Position numbers and translations under genes: made by a program. A model generated the notes under the pieces. It was not told the DNA's origin. It saw only the letters and a program-made list of their open reading frames with translations, and did no database searches. A stretch of DNA of 64,000 nt from SAR324 cluster bacterium. GTDB taxonomy: Bacteria > SAR324 > XYD2-FULL-50-16. Numbering within the stretch: the first letter of the stretch is position 1; each line of letters begins with the position of its first letter. Shown in pieces: positions 56,489 through 64,000 of this stretch. Location of the stretch: contig JANQGX010000006.1 of the NCBI GenBank assembly GCA_028282885.1, positions 1-64,000 on the forward strand, read 5' to 3'.

Positions 56489-56656
56489 ATGGATCGACTG
56501 GCTGCTTATTATCATTGGAATGACCAACAGTCGCTTGATCAGGCAGTTGCTGTTGCAAAATCCTATCTAATTCACTTCACGGAGATTGAAGTGTGGTCGA
56601 TAGAGGAGGGTATGGTTAAAAAGTACACCCTGTTGAAGGAGAATTATGGAAGGTAA
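56489..56656 (+). CDS. Small unrecognised frame, 55 aa
   Basis: MDRLAAYYHWNDQQSLDQAV opens a 55-codon frame ending KENYGR. Codon use looks coding and it overlaps the next small frame by 11 bases, but there is no clear ribosome binding site. It could be the end of a broken gene. Confidence 0.3.
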   Translation: MDRLAAYYHWNDQQSLDQAVAVAKSYLIHFTEIEVWSIEEGMVKKYTLLKENYGR

Positions 56657-56789
56657 TAATCCGGAAGAGAGGGATTTTATTATTCCATGTTCATTTTTTG
56701 ACAGACCGATCAATTTAGATCAATTTATTAAACGGTATACATTTCATATGGGATTGGCATACGTTTATAAGCTAACGCCAGCTTTTTGA
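56646..56789 (+). CDS. Small unrecognised frame, 47 aa
   Basis: ATG 56646 with ttgaaggag upstream (spacing about 5). MEGNNPEERDFIIPCSFFDR looks protein-like. It ends TGA 56787-56789. No family recognised; it may be coupled to the frame before it. Confidence 0.35.
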   Translation: MEGNNPEERDFIIPCSFFDRPINLDQFIKRYTFHMGLAYVYKLTPAF

Positions 56790-56840
56790 GTTCAAGTCAG
56801 AAACCAGATTCCAAAAGACGAATTCCCGGCTCGCAGGACA

Positions 56841-59171
56841 ATGCAGATAATGAAGACTTTACGGATACTCCTGATGTCAGCTTTGCTGATTACAGCTTTT
56901 CTTCCCCCTTTCATTTGCGGCAAATCCGGGTCAGAGAAACATAGGGTACTGGTTCTTCATTCTTTTCACAAAGGCCAAAAATGGAATGACGATCTAAGTA
57001 AAGGTATCGAGAGTATTTTAAAAACAGGTATGATTGAACTGAACTTCGAGTTCATGGACACCATACGAAGCCTTGACGATCATCACATCAAAAACCTGGT
57101 CCGGCTTTATCAGCACAAATACTCCACCCGAAAAGTGGACCTTGTCATCTCTACCGATGAACAGGCATTGGACTTTCTGTTGAATCATCGTAGTCACCTA
57201 TTGCCGGATGCTTCAATTGTTTACTGCGGGATTAAGTCATACAAGGAGAGATTTGGAGTTGAAGGGCTTACAGGCGTGATAGAATCGGTGGATATCCGGA
57301 GTAACGTAGAGCTGGCTATGGAGTTTAATCCGGGTCTTAAGGAGATATTTGTAGTATCTGATAACACACCAACCAGTATATCATTAATCAATCCGCTGAT
57401 TCAGATGATGAAAGAGTTTTCGTCTGAAATTGATTTTCGGTTTACAGAGTTTGTTCCAATCAAGGACCTTAAACTCACTCTTCGAAACCTGGCGCCTGAT
57501 ACCGCAGTTCTCTTGATAAACTATACCAAAGACAAAAACGGCCAGATTTTTTCCATGGACGAAAGTGCCGGACTGATCACGAGCCATAGTCCGGTGCCTG
57601 TATATACGCTATGGGACAGCTATATGGGCATGGGAATCCTTGGGGGTAAACTTGTCAGCGGGTATACCCAAGGGCAGGCCGCAGCCAAAATGGCCCTCAG
57701 AATTCTAGGTGGAGAATCTCCTTCAAAAATCCCGGTGCAAACCAGTCTTCCCAGCCAATATTTTTTTGACTACCAAAAATTGAGAAAGTATGACATCAGG
57801 GATTCAAAGCTTCCTGCAAACAGTCACATTTATAATTTACCCCGCACATTTTACAGGCAGTATAAGCGACTGATAATTGCAGTGATCATAGGAGGCTTCT
57901 TCCTGTCGTTAATTATTCTTGTATTGAGTATCAATATCATGAGTCGTCGACGAGTGGAAAAAGCCCTGAAAACCTATTCTGACCGATTAAACTATCTGCA
58001 TCGTCTGGATCAGTTCATATTGAATGATTTCTCGCTGGAAGGTATGAGCGACTCTATCATGGGACCTACCTTAAGGCTTTATGATTGTCAGCTTTTCGGG
58101 ATCTATCTATTTGGGACAGAGACAGTTCCCGCTGCAGGTGTAGTGCAGTTCTACCAAGATGACAGAAAAATCATTGAAAATCTAACGCTACACAAAAACG
58201 ATCTCCCGATGGACAGGCTGCAACGAGGCGAAGTGGTCAACCTCCATGCAGGACAATCAGAAGTTGATTTTATTTTTAACAAAGACAGCTTTACGGATTT
58301 CGATAACTATCAGTTGATTCCCTTGATGTTTCAAAATCAACTTTTGGGCATTTTGTTTGTTGGAAATGCTGACGGGAAAGAATTTGACTATGATACGGAA
58401 ACAACTTTGAAACAAGCCGCCGATTCATTGGCGATAGCGGTTCAGAACGACCACTTCCTGATGAAGATCAAGGGGCATGAGGCGGAACTTCGGCATATGT
58501 CCCTTAACATCCTAAAGGCCCAGGAGAAAGAGCGAAAGCTATTGAGCGCTGAGTTACATGATGAGTTCGGGCAGACACTCACGGCAATCGGGCTCAATTT
58601 GAGTGTTATGCGAAGGAAACTTGACAAATCCCAACCCGAGAAAATTCGACCGCGTCTGGAAGAGGTGGAACAATCCATTGAACTGCTTTCAAAACAAATA
58701 CATAATTTGTCCCTCGATTTACGTCCGCCAATCCTGGATGACCTGGGGCTTATTCCCTCCCTACGCTGGTACTTGAATCAATACGAGGATCGGAGCGGTT
58801 TAAGCATTGATTTTTCAGTTAACGCCGAAACAGAGCAACTGGTTCCAAAGCCCGTGTCTGTAACAATGTACAGGGTTTTGCAGGAAGCGCTTAATAATAT
58901 CACAAAACATGCAAAAGCCACCAAAGTCGCGGTTCAGATCAGCGTCACATCTTCACATGTCAGACTTCAAGTCTCGGATAATGGCGTGGGCTTTGATTAT
59001 AACCGTGTGATGTCACAAAATCCTTCCATGCAGGCTTTGGGCTTGATCGGTATGCGAGAAAGGCTTGAACTTTTAGATGGGTCCCTTGCCATTAAAACTG
59101 CTGAAAACTGTGGAACAACACTACTGGCAGTTTCATCAATCGATAAAAAGGATCATTATGGAAGTTATTAG
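56841..59171 (+). CDS. Sensor histidine kinase with ABC-type periplasmic binding domain, HisKA_3
   Basis: A 776-residue protein: signal/anchor (about 5-25), a periplasmic domain like ABC_sub_bind proteins (VLVLHSFHKGQKWNDDLSKG to about 330), a membrane span (about 348-370), a GAF-like part (390-540), then HisKA_3 AELHDEFGQTLTAIGLNLS and HATPase (DNGVGFD). It senses a small ligand outside and signals to the NarL-type regulator that overlaps its end. Neighbouring TRAP/TctCBA genes may be its targets; that is inference. Confidence 0.92.
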   Translation: MQIMKTLRILLMSALLITAFLPPFICGKSGSEKHRVLVLHSFHKGQKWNDDLSKGIESILKTGMIELNFEFMDTIRSLDDHHIKNLVRLYQHKYSTRKVDLVISTDEQALDFLLNHRSHLLPDASIVYCGIKSYKERFGVEGLTGVIESVDIRSNVELAMEFNPGLKEIFVVSDNTPTSISLINPLIQMMKEFSSEIDFRFTEFVPIKDLKLTLRNLAPDTAVLLINYTKDKNGQIFSMDESAGLITSHSPVPVYTLWDSYMGMGILGGKLVSGYTQGQAAAKMALRILGGESPSKIPVQTSLPSQYFFDYQKLRKYDIRDSKLPANSHIYNLPRTFYRQYKRLIIAVIIGGFFLSLIILVLSINIMSRRRVEKALKTYSDRLNYLHRLDQFILNDFSLEGMSDSIMGPTLRLYDCQLFGIYLFGTETVPAAGVVQFYQDDRKIIENLTLHKNDLPMDRLQRGEVVNLHAGQSEVDFIFNKDSFTDFDNYQLIPLMFQNQLLGILFVGNADGKEFDYDTETTLKQAADSLAIAVQNDHFLMKIKGHEAELRHMSLNILKAQEKERKLLSAELHDEFGQTLTAIGLNLSVMRRKLDKSQPEKIRPRLEEVEQSIELLSKQIHNLSLDLRPPILDDLGLIPSLRWYLNQYEDRSGLSIDFSVNAETEQLVPKPVSVTMYRVLQEALNNITKHAKATKVAVQISVTSSHVRLQVSDNGVGFDYNRVMSQNPSMQALGLIGMRERLELLDGSLAIKTAENCGTTLLAVSSIDKKDHYGSY

Positions 59172-59823
59172 AGTGTTACTGGTCGATGACCATACAATAG
59201 TCAGAAAAGGTCTGCGCAGTCTGCTCGCAGAAGAGGACGATATCAGGGTTGTTGGAGAAGCGGAGGATGGTCATGATGCCATCCGGAAAGTGGCCGAGGA
59301 GGAAGTTGATGTCGTCATCATGGATGTTGGAATGCCATCATTAAACGGATTGGAGGCGGTTTATCAGCTAAAAAAGGAGAATGACAGGATACGGGTTCTA
59401 ATGCTTACGATGCATGAAAATGAAGAGTACATCATTGAAGCGCTGAGGTCGGGAGCCAGTGGCTACCTGGTAAAAAGAAGTGCTCCCAAAGAACTCACCG
59501 CGGCAATACGTGCAGCCTATAAGGGGGAAACCTATTTAGACCCTTCGATTTCTGCCAAAGTCGTCAACCGCTTAATTCGTCAAACCTCCGGGGGAAAAGC
59601 CGACCTGGCCAAAGATGACGGTTTGACACCGCGTGAACGGGCAACCATTCACCTGATTGCTGAAGGGAAGTCCAATAAGGAAATTGCAGATATCATGAAG
59701 ATCAGTCTGAAAACGGTAAAAAATCATCGAAGTAACCTGATGGAGAAACTTGATCTTCATAATACGGCAGAGCTAACTCAATACGCGATTAAAAAGAAAA
59801 TACTGATTTTGGATTCAATATGA
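59158..59823 (+). CDS. NarL/FixJ-type response regulator
   Basis: ATG 59158 lies inside the end of the kinase gene (14-base overlap). A 221-residue protein: receiver domain VLLVDDHTIVRKG, phospho-Asp in VVIMDVGMPS, Lys in YLVKRSAP, and a LuxR-type HTH (LTPRERATIHLIAEGKSNKE; KNHRSNLMEKLDL). It is the partner of the HisKA_3 kinase. Confidence 0.95.
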   Translation: MEVIRVLLVDDHTIVRKGLRSLLAEEDDIRVVGEAEDGHDAIRKVAEEEVDVVIMDVGMPSLNGLEAVYQLKKENDRIRVLMLTMHENEEYIIEALRSGASGYLVKRSAPKELTAAIRAAYKGETYLDPSISAKVVNRLIRQTSGGKADLAKDDGLTPRERATIHLIAEGKSNKEIADIMKISLKTVKNHRSNLMEKLDLHNTAELTQYAIKKKILILDSI

Positions 59824-59884
59824 GGTCCTAAGCTCAACACAGACCAGCAGGAAAACCTTCTGTATCAACTGCTCACAGCGTCCG

Positions 59885-60913
59885 TTATTCCATTTCAAGG
59901 ATTGCGTTAAGAATTTTCCTCGCCTCGATGACATCCTCTTTTTCAAATCTTTTCAGCCATTCGCGCCAGATTGGTTTGCAGCTTATATCAATCCATTTCT
60001 TTCGTTCTTCTTTTTTCAATCTGTCTATTCCGGTACGTCGCCCGTTGCTCCTGACCCGATCCATGACTTCCATTTTTAGCGAATCAAAATAATTTGCACC
60101 CCAGAACCGTGAACCCTTTAGTCCGCTGACACTCATGATCGCATCTTTGCTTGAGCGGGATAATCCTCCCCACACTTTTTTGTTCATGATGAGAGAGTAA
60201 TATCCGGGAGGTAGAGGTGCTTCGGTAAAATGATGGACAACTTCGTAGAGTCTGAATTTATAAATTGTTTCCCAGGATGCGACCATGCCGTCAATTAGAC
60301 CTTTCTTTAATGCTATATAGTTATCCGGTAGGGGAACATTAACCGGTATGCCTCCCAGGTTTCGTAATTGTGCGGTAAGAGATTTTCCAACAACTCTGAT
60401 TCGTAAACCTGTGAGGTCGTCTGGTGCATTGATCCTGTCTTTTCTGGTAATTAAGATCCTGGGATTTCCAGTGTATAAAATCAGCACTTTAACATCTCTG
60501 AACTCATCTTGTAGCGCCTGAAATCGACTAAATACTTTCCACAGAATTTCGCTCCCTTTTTGTGAAGTATGGAAGGGTAATCCGGGAAGGTTAATCACAT
60601 CGGTAAAGGGAGACCGTTCCGGCCAGTACCCGTGATCGCACCAAGCCATATCTGCTTCGCCGGTTACAACGGCATCCCAGGATTGAGAACCTCTTGCCAG
60701 AGTTTGACTATAGTAAGTTTCGATGGCGATGTTCCCCCCGGTAGCTTTTTCTATCTGTCTTACCCAGGGTTTTAAAGCGCTGATCGAACCCCAACTGGAT
60801 TCTGAGTTCAGAACGGCCAGGTTTAACTTGATCGTTTTTGCAATTGATATGGGAGCGATGCTGAGAATAAAACACCAAACGATCAAAAATGAAATTGTTT
60901 TTCTCCGCTTCAT
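59885..60913 (-). CDS. TRAP transporter solute receptor, DctP type
   Basis: ATG 60913 is preferred (cggggaat upstream). A 342-residue protein with a signal peptide ending SIAKT. LRIRVVGKSLTAQLRNLGGI and LKKGLIDGMVASWETIYKFR are the DctP ligand-binding blocks. No DctQ/DctM is adjacent, so it is an orphan, or works with a remote permease. It converges with the two-component pair. Confidence 0.9.
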   Translation of the reverse strand: MKRRKTISFLIVWCFILSIAPISIAKTIKLNLAVLNSESSWGSISALKPWVRQIEKATGGNIAIETYYSQTLARGSQSWDAVVTGEADMAWCDHGYWPERSPFTDVINLPGLPFHTSQKGSEILWKVFSRFQALQDEFRDVKVLILYTGNPRILITRKDRINAPDDLTGLRIRVVGKSLTAQLRNLGGIPVNVPLPDNYIALKKGLIDGMVASWETIYKFRLYEVVHHFTEAPLPPGYYSLIMNKKVWGGLSRSSKDAIMSVSGLKGSRFWGANYFDSLKMEVMDRVRSNGRRTGIDRLKKEERKKWIDISCKPIWREWLKRFEKEDVIEARKILNAILEME

Positions 60914-61231
60914 ATTCCCCGTGTTCAAATTTGCTTGTTTCGGTGAATTATTATGGTACACTGGAAAAAGAGAACCCCCGCGCAGCCTGCACGTATTCTG
61001 AACTGAAAATACGAACTTGACAATAGGTACAAAGCCCTAGTTTTTAAAAAACAAGACCTCATTGTTTGTGAATACATTTTATCTTAGTCTCATAATCGAC
61101 ACTCCTTTGTTAATTGCCGGTCACTTTGTCGGGGGCATATTGGGTGTCTGTATTACTGTTCATGCATGATCGAGAACAATTGTTATTTGATCTCGTTTTT
61201 CTCGTTTATTAATCCAAAAAAGGGGAAGAAG

Positions 61232-62200
61232 ATGTTCAGAAAATCAGTTTTGTATTTTGTGCTTTCCTTGTGTTTGATTGGTTTTTTGAGTATTCAAAGT
61301 GCGTTCGCTGAATACCCGGAAAAACCAATTAATATTTACATTCCCTATTCGGGCGGTGGCTCAACAGATATCACAGCTCGCATGCTGACCAATTTGGCGC
61401 AGCCCTATTTCAAAACCCCCCTGGTGTCTATCAATAAGCCTGGTGGAGGTTCTGCATTAATGCACGGTCTGATTTCCAAGGCCAAACCCGATGGATATAC
61501 ACTGGGTATATTGATTACTGCCGCTATTACCAGAATCCCTCATCTCAGGGATGTCAACTATGATCCGCTAAACGATTTTACACCGATTATGCAGTTTGCG
61601 GTTTATCAGCATGGTTTAGCAGTCAGGGCGGACAGTCAATTCAAGACGTTCGAAGAGTTTATCGCTTATGCGAAAGCAAATCCCAACCGGGTATCCTTTT
61701 CGACTGCTGGTGCCGCTTCAGGGCAGCATTTGGTTATGGAATACCTGGCGATTCAGGAAGGTATCAAATGGATTCACATTCCCTATAAGGGAGGTGTTCC
61801 TGCTGTCACAGCCTGCCTCGGAGGACATGTAACTGCAGTTGCACAGGCTCCTGAATGGGCTCCCTATGTTAAATCCGGGGATTTGAGACTGTTGGCAGTT
61901 TTTGGTGAGAAAAGGATTAAGGACTTTCCAGAGGTCAGGACGCTTCGGGAAATCGGATATGACTACGCATTGATTTCCGGAATGGGAATTGTTGGCCCCA
62001 AGGGTTTGTCACCGGACAAAGTCAAAATGATTGAAAATGCTTTCAGCAAAGCATCCGACGAGAAAGGCTTCAACAAACTGCTGAATAGACTAAGTCTGCT
62101 GCGACTGAAAAGAAATCAGGCAGAACTGAATGAACTGCTGCAGACAGAATACCAGCAGAAGAAAGAGTTAATCACCAAGCTGGGCTTATATAAGAAATAG
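61232..62200 (+). CDS. tctC: Tripartite tricarboxylate transporter binding protein TctC
   Basis: ATG 61232 has aggggaag upstream. A 322-residue protein with a signal peptide ending SAFAEYPEK. Family block INIYIPYSGGGSTDITARML; then KPGGGSALM, HIPYKGGVPAVTACLGG. It binds a carboxylate and feeds the TctB/TctA permease that follows. Confidence 0.94.
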   Translation: MFRKSVLYFVLSLCLIGFLSIQSAFAEYPEKPINIYIPYSGGGSTDITARMLTNLAQPYFKTPLVSINKPGGGSALMHGLISKAKPDGYTLGILITAAITRIPHLRDVNYDPLNDFTPIMQFAVYQHGLAVRADSQFKTFEEFIAYAKANPNRVSFSTAGAASGQHLVMEYLAIQEGIKWIHIPYKGGVPAVTACLGGHVTAVAQAPEWAPYVKSGDLRLLAVFGEKRIKDFPEVRTLREIGYDYALISGMGIVGPKGLSPDKVKMIENAFSKASDEKGFNKLLNRLSLLRLKRNQAELNELLQTEYQQKKELITKLGLYKK

Positions 62201-62336
62201 TCGAGGATTTGATTTTTATCCAAATGTGGTTGTTATAGGGTGCCCTGACGAGATTGCCCGGTGATTTCATTTAAATCCCGGATAGCGGTCCGTCGGGTGT
62301 CCTGAAAGTCTATCTTTTAAGTTCTGTTAGGATATT

Positions 62337-62822
62337 ATGAATCTAAAACTGAACAGAGATTTTGTATCCGGATTGATCCTTTTTGCGCTTGCAATGGTTC
62401 TGTATTTTTACCTGATACCACTCCAGGTTCAGGAAAGTGGAGGAATGCCAAGTGCTATGTCTCCGCGGTTATTCTGTAAGATTGCAGCAGTTGCTTTGAT
62501 CATCCTGTCTGCGGTGCTCATTGTTTCCAGCCTGTTTTTCCCCATGGTTCAGGAGGAGGATGGGAAGCAATCCAGATTGGAAGTAATTGATCAAAGGCGC
62601 AGGGGATTTGTTTCCGTCTGTATCTCAATTCTATATATCGTTTTGATAAATACGATTGGATATTTTGTCAGTACAAGTTTAGTTCTGCTTTTCTTTACAC
62701 TGTATTTCGGTGGAAGAAACTGGAAAGTCATAGTCTTGTCGCAAGCCGTCGTTCTGCCCTTCATTTATGTTTTATTTGTAAAGGGTCTGAACGTTGTTAT
62801 GCCTGATGGACTACTATTCTAA
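62337..62822 (+). CDS. tctB: Tripartite tricarboxylate transporter small permease TctB
   Basis: A 161-residue protein with four spans, the first LILFALAMVLYFYLIPLQ. SAMSPRLFCKIAAVALI is the TctB turn. It lies between TctC and TctA. Confidence 0.92.
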   Translation: MNLKLNRDFVSGLILFALAMVLYFYLIPLQVQESGGMPSAMSPRLFCKIAAVALIILSAVLIVSSLFFPMVQEEDGKQSRLEVIDQRRRGFVSVCISILYIVLINTIGYFVSTSLVLLFFTLYFGGRNWKVIVLSQAVVLPFIYVLFVKGLNVVMPDGLLF

Positions 62823-62846
62823 TCAAGCCTCAACTACTGTTTAAAA

Positions 62847-64000
62847 ATGGATCAGTTTATTGCTGCATTTCACCTGTTTTTTCAGGTCCCGGTTATTCTT
62901 TCGACCTGCCTGGGTGTGGTTATAGGTATTGTGATGGGATCTATCCCCGGGCTGACAGCCACTATGGCCATCGCATTGATCATACCAATGACGTTTTATC
63001 TGTCACCGATTGTGTCGATTTCGTTGTTGGTCGGGGCGTACAAAGGAGGCTGTCTGGGCGGTTCGATTCCTGCGATTCTACTGAATACGCCCGGGACACC
63101 TGCCGCTGCCGCAACCGTTATCGACGGGCATGAAATGGCCAAAAAAGGCCAGGCATTAAAAGCGCTTAAAATGTCAATTCACTCGTCTGTACTGGCAGAT
63201 GGCTTCAGCGATATCGTATTGATTATGGTTGCGCCACCGCTGGCGATCATCGCACTTAAGATGGGCCCGCCGGAGATGGCATCTCTTATCATATTTTCGC
63301 TGATGATCATCACAGCAGTTGCAGGGAAGTCGCTGACCAAAGGGATAATTGCCGGGGTTATCGGGCTGATTGTCGGAACCGTCGGGCTTGATCCGATGCT
63401 CGGGACCAGGCGTTTTGGATTCGGGTTCATGGAGCTTGATGAAGGCATTGCCCTGATGCCGATGTTGATTGGATTGTTCGCTGTTTCGGAGTTTTTGATC
63501 AACGCCGATAAAAAAATGACCGGGGAAAAGACCAAGTTGTATGAAATATCCAACGATCCCGCGGACAGTAAAATCACCAAAGGCGAGTTCAAAAGCTGCC
63601 TGAAAATCATTGGATCCGCGTCTGCGATCGGGACTCTATTGGGAGCAATTCCGGGTATTGGACCTTCCATTGCTTCATTCGCCAGTTATGCCCAGGCGAA
63701 AAAAATGTCAAAACATCCTGAACGGTTTGGGAAAGGAGCAATTGAAGGTGTTGCGGCTGCTGAAGCTGGAAATAACGCTGTTGTAGGGGCGAATTTAATC
63801 CCCCTGCTGACGCTCGGAATTCCGGGCGATATCGGTGCTGCGATTCTGCTGGGTGCATTTATGATCCAGGGTCTGCATCCTGGGCCGCTTCTGTTTAAGG
63901 AGCATACGGATGTGATTTATGCCATTTTTATGAGTTTGTTATTGGCTAATGTTTTTGCACATATTTTTGCCAGTTTCTACATCAGGTTTGCTTCCAAAAT
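62847..64000 (+). CDS. tctA: Tripartite tricarboxylate transporter large permease TctA (partial)
   Basis: ATG 62847 opens a frame that runs off the window. It has VVIGIVMGSIPGLTATMAIA, GAYKGGCLGGSIPAILLNTP and AGNNAVVGANLIPLLTLGIP, all TctA hallmarks. At least 384 of about 500 residues are present. Confidence 0.95.
   Translation, partial: MDQFIAAFHLFFQVPVILSTCLGVVIGIVMGSIPGLTATMAIALIIPMTFYLSPIVSISLLVGAYKGGCLGGSIPAILLNTPGTPAAAATVIDGHEMAKKGQALKALKMSIHSSVLADGFSDIVLIMVAPPLAIIALKMGPPEMASLIIFSLMIITAVAGKSLTKGIIAGVIGLIVGTVGLDPMLGTRRFGFGFMELDEGIALMPMLIGLFAVSEFLINADKKMTGEKTKLYEISNDPADSKITKGEFKSCLKIIGSASAIGTLLGAIPGIGPSIASFASYAQAKKMSKHPERFGKGAIEGVAAAEAGNNAVVGANLIPLLTLGIPGDIGAAILLGAFMIQGLHPGPLLFKEHTDVIYAIFMSLLLANVFAHIFASFYIRFASK

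Overview
The window looks like chromosomal DNA from a mesophilic Desulfobacterota (deltaproteobacterium-like) organism. The evidence is an F0-only ATP synthase cluster (atpZ, atpI, atpB, atpE), many PAS/GAF/histidine-kinase sensors, TRAP and tripartite tricarboxylate transporters, sigma-54 activators, and most of all several reading frames that only make sense if in-frame UGA is read as selenocysteine. No rRNA, tRNA or CRISPR array is visible.

Layout. 0-8.8 kb: an unknown protein, a secreted lipoprotein-like repeat protein, a class B-type acid phosphatase, a histidine kinase, an RpiR/SIS regulator, a periplasmic binding protein and a one-domain response regulator. 9.1-18.6 kb (all minus): a poly-gamma-glutamate (PGA) type cluster with pgsB, pgsC and pgsW homologues, two M14 (aspartoacylase-like) peptidases, a DctM-like permease, a previously uncalled 49-residue membrane protein, a CapD/GGT-like lipoprotein and a small exported protein. 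No capA/pgsA is present. 19.4-27.9 kb: a PAS-GAF-PAS protein, the F0 genes with a clear terminator, an unrecognised 541-residue protein, a cytidylate-kinase-like protein and a REC-kinase hybrid. 28.6-31.9 kb: ArsR, then metY, metA and an Rrf2 regulator.

32.3-35.4 kb is the most interesting region. On the minus strand, four genes follow each other: a sigma-54 activator with an N-terminal PAS domain, a HesB/IscA-like protein, a tiny one-span membrane protein and thioredoxin reductase. The first three each carry one in-frame UGA. In each, the reading frame and family-like sequence continue past the UGA, and a SECIS-like hairpin lies just downstream. A good -24/-12 (sigma-54) promoter precedes the HesB gene. 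I read this as a selenocysteine-based redox regulon: a Sec/Cys sensor domain drives a Sec HesB, a Sec membrane protein and TrxB.

36-54 kb is a gamma-glutamyl/peptide scavenging locus: amidase, IclR, M20 amidohydrolase, glutamine synthetase-family ligase, two family-5 binding proteins, two Dpp-type ABC systems (the second with a permease-ATPase fusion) and a second, divergent GGT. The inner ABC system is visibly AT-richer and looks inserted into the outer one. Together with the PGA cluster, this points to a cell that makes or recycles gamma-linked glutamate compounds.

54.4-64 kb: an IS110 remnant, an AAA/DUF4143 ATPase, a gene-poor stretch, a two-component pair whose kinase has an ABC-type periplasmic sensor, an orphan TRAP receptor and tctC-tctB-tctA (tctA cut by the window end).
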